From Botryosphaeria dothidea (lineage: Eukaryota > Ascomycota > Dothideomycetes > Botryosphaeriales > Botryosphaeriaceae): a stretch of 64,000 nucleotides of DNA. The DNA lies in NCBI GenBank assembly GCA_011503125.2, contig WWBZ02000001.1, forward strand, positions 3,162,001 through 3,226,000. The letters are read 5' to 3'. The notes under the pieces are model-generated. The model ran no database searches. It was given only the letters and a program-made list of their open reading frames with translations, and was not told the DNA's origin. A program made the translations under genes and the position numbers. Shown piece by piece: positions 55,949 to 64,000 of the stretch. The stretch's first letter is position 1; every line of letters begins with the position of its first letter.

Positions 55949-57380
55949 TTACGCTGCCTTAAGAGCACTTCCGTACTTGTCCCCACTATCATCGGCTTCT
56001 GCGCCGTTTTGCAGAAGCAGATTTATGCTCTGCTGAACATCTTCTTGAGAATGATGAGCGGACGAAGAAGAGATCGTTGCTTGAAGGGCATCCCCATCCT
56101 TGTTCACTTGTGTATTCATATCTGCCCCACTCTTCAGAAGGGTTTTCAACACCTCTCTTTCGTTGTTGCACGGCTGCATGCATAGCATTTCCGTAGCTGT
56201 CTCCTTGAATGTCGACATTTGCACCCCCGTCGAACAGTTGCTCAAGAAGGTCTTGACATCCGCGGAGGGCAGCAGTCTGGAGTATTTTCCGAAGCGTGGT
56301 AATAAGGGATCTGAATAGCCTATATTAGTTGCTGTGGTTTTCCTGCCGCCGCTGTAGTTTTGTAAGGAAGGTGGATGGATATTACCACGTAGATTCTTAC
56401 GTGTTCCGTGGGGCAAAAGAAGTGCCGATGAAGGGTTACTAAGCTATCTTTCAAATTTGTCTAGTCGGATCAGCCATTCTCCAGTCCCAGGATGTCTTTT
56501 GATGTAGCTCTCTCGGTAGGTTTCTTCATCTGATGTAAATGATACTCATTTCAAGATGATTTCATCTTTGGAGATGATCAGTGTTCCCCTTCGAGAGAAT
56601 GGGTGGACGCTTGCAATGCATACCAAGCCCCCTATCTCTCCTTTCTTTCTCGTTATTTGCAAGGGAAAGGTCTCTATTGAGAATGGTTGCTCCAATTTCG
56701 TCTTGCAAAACATCCATATGATGTTGGAATACAAGCTCAATGGCTCGGAAATACTCGTTGAAATCCCATTGAAACCTCCAAAAGACAGACCAGGACGGCG
56801 ACTTCCTTTGTTTCCCGTCTGAATCTACGAATATCCCTCGAGCTCCTTGGTAGAAATTTAGGAGGGCCCCATACACACGTGTCAAGAACTCGAGAACTAA
56901 GGCGGCAATCCTGGAGGGGGTCAAGAAAACCTCCAAAATGGCAGAGCATCTCTAATAGCTTGTCGAAAAAGGTGATGAAGCCAATGGCGAGATTAAGGAT
57001 GATACGGATTGCCCCTGTTACGAGAGAGAACACCCCGGGGCAGGACTGGGCCGCAACTGAGACGTCTCTTATGAAACGTTGACATTTTTAAGGGACGGGA
57101 TGCATTTCCGGACTCTCGAGTTGCCCCCGTGTTGTTCGTCAAGAATGGTGACGCTCCTCAATAGACTATCCGTATCAGTGGAATTGCCAGCGCTCAAAAA
57201 TGCCTCTCTTTCCATTTCAGATAAGCCGTTGATATGCCGATCTAGCGTGGCTTTGAGGGCCACCTTGTCTCTGAAGCCAGTGGTATTTGCCGGTGACTCC
57301 GCGTCTGGGTTTGTTTGGGGAAGAGGCCGACGAACGGCTTCTGGGAGATTAGAAAACTTTGAATTGATTTCGCTTTCGCA
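55949..57380 (-). pseudogene. decayed STAND-type gene: N-terminal DUF7708-like domain and ankyrin tail, NACHT core missing
   Basis: Read on the minus strand, the N-terminal domain starts near 57380 (ALKATLDRHINGLSEMEREAF, then SVAAQSCPGVFSLVTGAI and FFDKLLEMLCHFGGF, then AALVLEFLTRVYGALLNFY and SVFWRFQWDFNEYF near 56740-56870). This order fits the N-terminal helical domain of fungal NACHT-ankyrin proteins (DUF7708 type, by recollection). The parts lie in different frames, with shifts near 57075 and 56930. Only about 150 nt later come ankyrin-like pieces (LLKSGADMNTQ, LLLQNGAEADD) at 56330-55949, again with a frame change near 56170. The roughly 1.5 kb NACHT domain expected between them is absent. 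It is a dead relic. Confidence 0.7.
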
Positions 57381-57544
57381 TCACTAATGCGTGTGGAAAC
57401 TCAGGTGCGGAGCTCTGGGAAGTCAAAGTTCGAACAGCGTTGCGGCACGATACACATGTCAGCTGATGTTCAGGCTCCAATACCGTATGAAAGTGTAGAA
57501 TTACAATCGAAGTCTCCCATTTGACTAAGGCCCAGCCTCTTCAT

Positions 57545-58520
57545 TTAATGCAGCGGGAGAATGCTGTACAAACCCTCTTTCAACCGTTCAGCATGCCCCT
57601 GAGTGAGGACGGAAGCGCTCCAGGCAATGTATCCATCGGGTCTGACCAGCAACACCTAGCCCTTTCCCAATCCATACAGTTCTTCGAATCTGCTGGTGGG
57701 ATCGAATAAATCTTCTGATCCATCGAACATACCGTAAGCCTCCATTGGAATGCTTTAGTTTGCCGCTGCGGCATGCCATAGCGAGCCTGCCTCCGTGTAG
57801 GGTATGACGAAACTCCTTTTCACGAGATCGAGAGTCGAGATATACTTGCCGTCCCGAGACAGAGTGACATGCGGTAGCCTGGATCATGCAGTAGCTGTAA
57901 GGGTCTTTGATTACATGGTTGACATAGCGACTCTACGCGTGCTGGTTGGCAAAGGCAGTCGCCTTCTGGCGCTCCGTGTTGTAGCTCGCGAGAAGCCCAT
58001 GGGAAGCCTTTCTACTAAGAACGAACGCCAGCTTCCATGCGAGAGTATAAACATCCTGTGTTCCTTGTCAGTTCGCATCCGTTACCCGGTTCAGGAATAG
58101 AAGACTCACCTTGATCCCCGTATTTCCACCCATACCGCCGGTTGGTGACATCACATGTGCCGCATCCCCAACCAAAAAGAAAAAATTCTCCATTTCCCCT
58201 CCCTGCTCATAAATGAGCCTGCATTGTATGCAGCCATCGTAGAGTAAGAGATCTTCTCAGACTTGAAGCGCTCCACCTTCTCCCAGCCTTCTCCAAACGC
58301 ATGTCCCACGAATTCCTTGGCCTTCCTCACGCTCACTGAATCTAGCTCGAATCCACAGGATGTCCTCCCTACCTTACCCATGGAACCCGAGCAGGAGTTG
58401 TAGGCTCACTGCCACCATAATGGATCCAATCACGATAACGGGCCATGCCTCCTTTTCGAGCGGGATATCGGAGTGGCCAAAGGTATCTGGAAAGTCGACC
58501 TTGTGGTGAATCGTCACCTA
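57545..58520 (-). pseudogene. decayed FAD-dependent aromatic-hydroxylase-type monooxygenase
   Basis: On the minus strand a Rossmann-like start (EKEAWPVIVIGS) lies near 58440, with the GxGxxG glycines already lost. Next, GDAAHVMSPTGGMGGNTGIK (58110-58170) is the FAD-contact GD motif of phenol-hydroxylase/TfdB-type enzymes. A preserved 54-nt intron (58109-58056) leads to LAWKLAFVLS and LLASYNTERQKA. The thioredoxin-like C-terminal part (STLDL, RFEELYGLG, LLVRPDGYIAW) follows. Three in-frame stops are seen at 57935-57933, 57757-57755 and 57658-57656, and at least one frameshift falls between the first two. The roughly 150 residues normally between the Rossmann start and the GD motif are missing. 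The final TAA is at 57547-57545. Confidence 0.75.
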
Positions 58521-60252
58521 TCAGTCTTTCTCCCTCAACGCATGAAGTTCAATCTGCACACCTCCAGACGGAGGGCTCCAGGCAAAAGAAGTGTATCATC
58601 GCGGGAAGCAAATTCGTTGGGACTCTATTGATAGCCGGTTGATCATGAGCTGGTGTTTGCGAACAACGGATATGATGCCGTCTTTTTTATACTCGTGAAT
58701 TGTCATCTGAACGTGGAAGATCACGGCACTCCAGTGTGGTCTTTTCTTTCAATGGATTGATAAGCCGCGAGAATGTGGGGCCGGCGCCGCCATTGTTATT
58801 GCAATTGCTGGTTTCCTGGTTGGAAGTGAGTTAAAAATTATTCGGGTCAATGTTGTCAAACAATCCAGCTAGTGAGGTTCCCGGGTGGTGAGCGGCAGTT
58901 CGATTGGCATCCAAGTTTGGGTGTTCAATGGTGTTGTCGAATTCGGCCGCGTTCATCTTTTTGTCGGCCGAGACCGTGGAAGGCGTCGGAGATGTTCCCT
59001 GCAATCGACGAGGGTAGGGTTCAATAGTTATGTGATGGTAGATGGGCGTAAAGTTAAACCATTCTGGCGGAAGCTGTGCACGCGGCCACTTAGCCAAACT
59101 CCTAGAAATGGAAACATGATCCTATTTCCTGAACAGGAAAGGCGTGCCGGAATGAACAGCCGGTGGGAGATGTAAGTTTAACGGGAGGGTATGCAGGGAG
59201 CGAGCAAGACAAATAGTTAAGCAACGCGGTCAATTAGAGAGAATCTCGGTACCGCGTCATGATCACACCACCTTGGCGATTCGACGCAGGTGGTCGTGCG
59301 CAGGAAACGTGCTTGGCAAAAGCCTTTCCAGGCATTTGCTTTCTTGTACAGTAGTAGATGGAGCTGAGCCTATTTCGTGGTTATATCGGATGAATGTAGG
59401 CGAGGCAGAGCAGCTGTCGAATGAGCTCTGGACGAGTCAACCAAAAGCAACTCCCTTCTTGAGCTGTATTCATGCCCAAAACGGGCACGAATCACCCAAG
59501 CCTGCCCCAAACATTATTTCCTTCTTTGCTCTACCGAGATAGATGCCACCGTGGTCCACCTCCGCTCACAACCAGAGCTAGAATGCCAGCCGAGAAGTAC
59601 TAACGAGGGCTATCTCTCTCTTCCACCCGTAAGCAGCCGTCTTGTGGTCCACTGTGGCTGGGCGGATCTGAAGGATCAGTGGAGAGGGGTGCCTGGCCAA
59701 ACTAATGCCATCACAGGCACACACCACTGCTGATTGCGATGGTGCAGAGGGAGTCCCGCCGTCTTATCGATAAGGCGCTGCCATCTTCCTGCAAAGCGTG
59801 CAAGCCATCTTGTTGCTTTCGTCGTAGGCGTGCAGGGCCGAATGGAACGAGCGGGCGAGCCAGCAGCTCAGTGAACATGCGAGATGGGGTTGCGTACGTG
59901 ACCTCGACAGCTGCAACTCCGGGGCCACGACTTCATTTCTGGCACCGAGTTCTTGTGAGCCCTTGCAAACTGCTCGTGCAAGATCCGTCGGACGACTCCT
60001 ACCTGCAGGCGCGCACGCACAAGACACGATGAATCTGGCGCTGCAGCGGCATCGGCTTGAGACAAGCGACGCCCGCTTACGCCCAGGCGCTGCAACACAA
60101 CCCACCATCAACCTATTCATCCAATCTCACCGGCCAACCGCCCGCCAGCCCCTTCGCTGTGCCATCCCGCGAACTGCCTGCCGCCCTCAATGATACCGCC
60201 CAAAGCTCCGCAATAACTCGCAGACCACTGGACTGCGTGCACCGCTACACGC
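58521..60252. other. region without a supported gene
   Basis: Only short open frames. A minus-strand frame at 58831-59097 (88 codons) ends in a hydrophilic stretch of unknown origin and may be another relic. Towards 60252 the sequence becomes C-rich, fitting the leader of the gene at 60253. Confidence 0.45.
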
Positions 60253-61434
60253 ATGTCGTATCCGCCCGGCCCAGCCATGCCGCCCAAGCGCTCCTTCTCC
60301 GACGATTATGGGCCGCCTTCCGACCACAACCCTTCCATTTTCCCGCCGAAGCGCCGCAAGACTATCCCCGCAAATGAGTGGCGCCGCCCGCTCGCACCTC
60401 AGGAGTGGTGGACCGTCCCCGAGGCCGAGTGGGATAGGATGCAGCCGGCCATGAAGATGAACTGGACACACGTCGGTAGGATAATGGAGACGGAGGAAGG
60501 AGAGCCGGCTCCGGCGCCCTGCGAGCAGTGCGTGCAGGCCGGCGTAGCGCGCCAATGCTGGGTCTACTCGAGAGAGGCCATGCGGCGATACGGCTTCAAG
60601 ACGCACGTTTGCGCCAAGTGTCGCGCCACCGCCAACGTGTGCTCGCTCAATCCGTTTTTCAGGAACAGCGTGGGACTGCGGAACAACAACCACCCTCCTC
60701 CGCAGTCGCCGTCGCCATGGCTGGGCCACGGCGGTCATCGCTACACCAGCCCGGCTCCTGACAAGCGGTACCGCTCTCCAACACCGCCGAGTGAGCGGCA
60801 ACACAGGGCTTATCCCCCGTCACCTGCCCAGAGGCATAGGTTTCCCTCGCCCAGTGAACGTGAGAGGTTCCCGCCCATCCACCCAGACAGACTACCGCCA
60901 GAGGGCCATCGATCCGCGACACCGCCGCATCGTCGCCTTCCGCCACACATGCCACCGCCTGACAGACCCGCGCTGAGCCTAGATAGCCTCGCCTCCCGTC
61001 TGGAGGTTCTGGAAGAGCAGATGGATCATATGCGCAAGGAGAGCTCGCGCTTGACCGACGAAAATGGCTTCCTTCGCTGGCGTCTCGCCGAGCTCGAAGC
61101 TCCCGATGATGAAGAGACGAAGCCGCCCCCGCCGCTTACGACAGAGCAGAGCGCTGTCGAATCACTGGTCATGGAGGAGTCGATTGCATCTAGTCTGCGC
61201 GAGAAAGAGCAGGAGCAGGAGCAGGAGCAACGTGACAAGGTGGTCGAGGAGGTCCAAGAAGCGGAGCGGCAGCGGAGGCTAGAGGAAGAGGAGCGGGAAC
61301 AACGTTGGGCAGCGGAATTCGAGACCCTGCGCGACGAAAATGCCGCTCTTACCAGGAGGGTGTTGGAGCTCGAGAAGGGGCACGAGATTACGCAGCAGAT
61401 CTTCAGGGACATGTACTATGCCCTGGACGGCTGA
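60253..61434 (+). CDS. Cys-rich, coiled-coil protein of unknown function
   Basis: A single-exon gene of 393 residues. The start at 60253 has a second in-frame ATG at 60277. After a basic/Pro-rich start comes a compact segment (residues about 45-140) with a Trp-rich part (EWRRPLAPQEWWTVPEAEWD) and two cysteine pairs, CEQC and CAKC, each followed by a further Cys (C-x2-C-x9-C and C-x2-C-x7-C). This suggests one zinc site or two, but the pattern is not a Zn2Cys6 cluster. Residues 150-250 are Pro/Ser/Arg-rich and disordered. From about 255 to the end there are coiled coils rich in Glu and Gln (LASRLEVLEEQMDHM, EQEQEQEQRDKVVEE). It may be a nuclear, self-associating protein, but this is only inference. 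I do not recognise the family. Confidence 0.8.
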   Translation: MSYPPGPAMPPKRSFSDDYGPPSDHNPSIFPPKRRKTIPANEWRRPLAPQEWWTVPEAEWDRMQPAMKMNWTHVGRIMETEEGEPAPAPCEQCVQAGVARQCWVYSREAMRRYGFKTHVCAKCRATANVCSLNPFFRNSVGLRNNNHPPPQSPSPWLGHGGHRYTSPAPDKRYRSPTPPSERQHRAYPPSPAQRHRFPSPSERERFPPIHPDRLPPEGHRSATPPHRRLPPHMPPPDRPALSLDSLASRLEVLEEQMDHMRKESSRLTDENGFLRWRLAELEAPDDEETKPPPPLTTEQSAVESLVMEESIASSLREKEQEQEQEQRDKVVEEVQEAERQRRLEEEEREQRWAAEFETLRDENAALTRRVLELEKGHEITQQIFRDMYYALDG

Positions 61435-63474
61435 TGATGCGACGTAGGTTAGGGCACCCGGGTCTCGTTTGCGTTTGCACCTCTAAGGCAACCGCATCTG
61501 GGCGCACCCACGGAATGTGCCGGGACAGGCGCCAGTGCCCTATGGCTGCCTTCAAGCTGAAGCTGACGACGCTTCGAGGGTGTGCTGGCAGATAGGCAAC
61601 TACCTAGCTGCGCCAGATAGTTGGGAGGCGCTGACCGTCGCGTTTGCTCTTCTCTCAGTGCCCTTCCGTTGAGACGGAACCAAGGAGCATAGGCAGCGCC
61701 CGTACCATCAGGCCCTCCGTCACTCCATGCGGCACACGCCGGTTTGAGAGTGGAAGCCGGTGATGGGACTATTCTCTTGGCAAACCAAGTGCGGAACATT
61801 ACTCCTCTTCGCAGAAGCCACATGATCCGATGGAGACATGTAAGGATCGATGTTGACAATCGAAGTTGCTCGGTTGAGATTGCCGGTCCGATCAATCCGA
61901 CTACAGCTCCTTCGGTCCCAGTCCGGATAGATATCGGACCCCAAATATCTGTGCAGCAGGAATTTCTTTTTGTATACTGTCACTTCCTCTTCCATCGATG
62001 GATTGATTGTACAGCTGAATGACCGGCGTTGGACACCGGAGCAGAATATCGAAAAAGTGAACCAAATGGCATTCGTATCGAGAACAGGACCAAGTGTGTG
62101 CTGTCGTGTCTTGGTCGTGTTCGTCGTCGTCACCACGGTCTCATGACTACCCAATCCGGAAATAGTGACTGGGGACACCTCGGCAAATCGACCAATCTCT
62201 GTGTCATAACCTCAACACAACAGAACGCAGCGATTGCTAAGCAGAAGGGTCTCCGGAAGTGAAAGAGAGACACGGTGGCTTGATTGAGATCCGGTGGACT
62301 ATACGAATACGAAATATTGTTGTAGCCTGTTGCTGCGCCTGACATGACTGTACCCATGTACCTGCTCACGTGGACAGTCCCAAAGCAGGCGCGAAGTATT
62401 GGAACATGCCACCACCACACACCCAGCCGAACTCGGCCACAGCTTTTGCCAGTTGTCAGCTGAACAGTCAATAATCTCGTTCTTGACATTCATTCGCATG
62501 TGCCTTGTCTTCGTCCTCGCTCAGCCGACGCAAAGCGATGCAGTCAATGCACAGGAGCATAGATGGTATGCGCCATGCTTTGTTCAGCCACATACAATGC
62601 AGGTAAGGAAGTTGTTTATCCATCGGCTCCATGGCCGATAGTTCCGGTGGAGTCATAGATAAAAATAATAACACTACTGCGCATAGGCAGCGCAAGGACG
62701 ACAAAACCCAGAATACTTTCGTTGCCCGTCAGATATCCCTCTGCAGGTTCGGCTAAGACCGAAGATCTTGTAGGACTTGGACGAGAGATTGACAGGGGTA
62801 AAGCACGTAGTATAGCTGGTATAGTGTGGCGGCCATGTGCGGAAGGAGGTTGGATGGGCAAGTTTGCTAGGTAGGTAGCAGCAAGAAACTGTGCAACACT
62901 CAGGATCAAACGGCAGCCAAACGAATTGCACTGCCAGCGTCTCGGATGCTTCCATCTCCGCGCCCATTCGTACGTATCGGATTATGGCATGCTTCCCATC
63001 ATCCTGGTCACCGGGCCGAGAAACACGTTGCATGGCAAACGTCTCGAAAAAAAAAAAATCTCTTGCTTGCTTGCTCGGAATCCCCGTGTGGCTGATGCGA
63101 TTTTCCCGCCAAAACTCCGGTCCGAAACCCCACCGACCAAAGAACGGCCGCTGCGTTTCCTGTCGCATCCCAGTCACGCATCCCCCTTCCCCAAGCGGTG
63201 AAAAGTTTCTCTTTTGTAACCGGCTTTACTGCACAGCCTCCCGCTGCGCCACATATCAGTCCACCAATCGTCGGCCGCGACGTCACTGTAACGTACGCAG
63301 TAACCCTACTTTTCGCGAAGATTCTCCGCAGCTGGCGAATCACGCACCATGCAGCGCGACGGACACGCAGGCTCCTGATACGACGCCCCATTCACATGTA
63401 TCCCCTACTCACTATACGTCCGTTATATCCAGACGGTGAGCCCGGAGCCCTAAGATCTCCATACTAAATGCCTG

Positions 63475-63493
63475 TGATTGATTGATTGATTGA
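63475..63493 (+). repeat. (TGAT)n microsatellite
   Basis: Four full TGAT units plus a partial one. Confidence 0.9.
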
Positions 63494-63744
63494 GGTTGAG
63501 AGAAGAATAGGGCGTAAAGCGCAGGGCAACAGTGTGGCGGACGTACGGCCGAGCGTGCGAAAAGACCGATGCGTGCTCTTTACGTACTTCGGCGTTCAGA
63601 CAACGCTTGGCGTGCATTACGGTAATCCAAATACACAGTACATTGCCCTAGGTCGGACACAGCATGCGGTCCAATCAGAGCGAAGGCGCAGTGCGATAAA
63701 TGGACGAAAGCAAAAAACGACGAGGAAAAAAAGAAACAAGGAGC

Positions 63745-63775
<31 letters not shown>
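63745..63775 (+). repeat. GA-rich microsatellite
   Basis: An almost perfect GA dinucleotide run preceded by A/G-rich sequence. It makes both strands open for short Glu/Arg or Ser/Leu frames. Confidence 0.85.
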
Positions 63776-64000
63776 GCATGCATGCCTTTCGCGCCCCACT
63801 TTGCTCGTTTGTCTGTTCTTCCTTCCAATCCTCCCTCCTGTTGATCTCTGCCAGCCCCTTCTTCGCGGGGAGACGGGAAGGTGGGAATTTTGAGTGAGAG
63901 CGGCGTTTGAGGAGCAGGATGTCTCATACGTAGTCGTGTGGGTCCGCGGAGAGAAGGGCGCGCTGCGCGTGAACGGGTAAGAGGAGCAGGGCAGGACAGG

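Larger units (their letters stand above)
61435..64000. other. terminal region without a supported gene
   Basis: Contains the 3' UTR of the preceding gene, then mixed sequence with short open frames on both strands. From 63030 there are several simple repeats. If a gene begins here, its body lies beyond the window. Confidence 0.5.

Noticed and set aside
63617..63927. Glu/Arg- and Ser/Leu-rich open frames on both strands
   Set aside because: They are translations of the GA microsatellite at 63745-63775 and its flanks.

Overview
The window is nuclear DNA of a filamentous ascomycete (Pezizomycotina). The signs are genes with short GT-AG introns (mostly 50-120 nt) and CTAAC/CTGAC-type branch sites, CT-rich 5' leaders, a Zn(II)2Cys6 transcription factor, a quinate-repressor-like protein, a fungal rhodopsin-domain protein, and relics of NACHT/ankyrin and FAD-monooxygenase genes. 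A dothideomycete is my guess from the gene set, not something the sequence proves. There are no operons and I recognised no RNA genes. Exon coordinates were worked out by hand from reading frames and splice signals.

Layout. 1-1640 (+): 3' end of a Ser-rich protein of unknown function. 3457-5472 (+): a QutR/qa-1S-like protein (AROM-derived pseudoenzyme). 6796-10024 (+): an eight-exon Zn2Cys6 regulator. 12945-15899 (+): a TCP11/Sok1-family protein. 16871-17995 (-): an aldo-keto reductase. 19268-22024 (-): a seven-helix rhodopsin domain fused in one reading frame to a FucP-like MFS transporter, the most unusual gene here. 25196-26607 (-): an unknown basic, probably nuclear protein. 27699-28584 (-): cytochrome c/c1 heme lyase. 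30072 to about 31.6-32 kb (-): an unknown Ser/Pro-rich protein. 33455-34620 (+): delta-aminolevulinate dehydratase. 37749-38196 (-): Kgd4/YMR-31-type subunit of 2-oxoglutarate dehydrogenase. 38975-39836 (+): Mediator subunit Med18. 40612-43288 (+): ten-exon polynucleotide kinase 3'-phosphatase. 50050-51717 (+): a disordered fungal protein. 60253-61434 (+): a Cys-rich coiled-coil protein.

Two long stretches hold no intact gene that I can support: 43.3-50.0 kb and 51.7-60.2 kb. The second contains two adjacent relics on the minus strand: a STAND-type gene that kept its N-terminal domain and ankyrin tail but lost the NACHT core (about 55.95-57.38 kb), and an FAD-dependent aromatic-hydroxylase-type monooxygenase with three in-frame stops (about 57.55-58.52 kb). 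It looks like a decayed accessory island.

How the genes relate. Most are unrelated housekeeping functions: DNA end repair, transcription, heme synthesis, cytochrome maturation and the TCA cycle. ALAD, heme lyase and Kgd4 lie within about 10.5 kb and serve heme and mitochondrial metabolism, but each has its own promoter. The quinate-repressor-like gene and the Zn2Cys6 gene are tandem neighbours; no quinate catabolic enzyme gene is present in the window.
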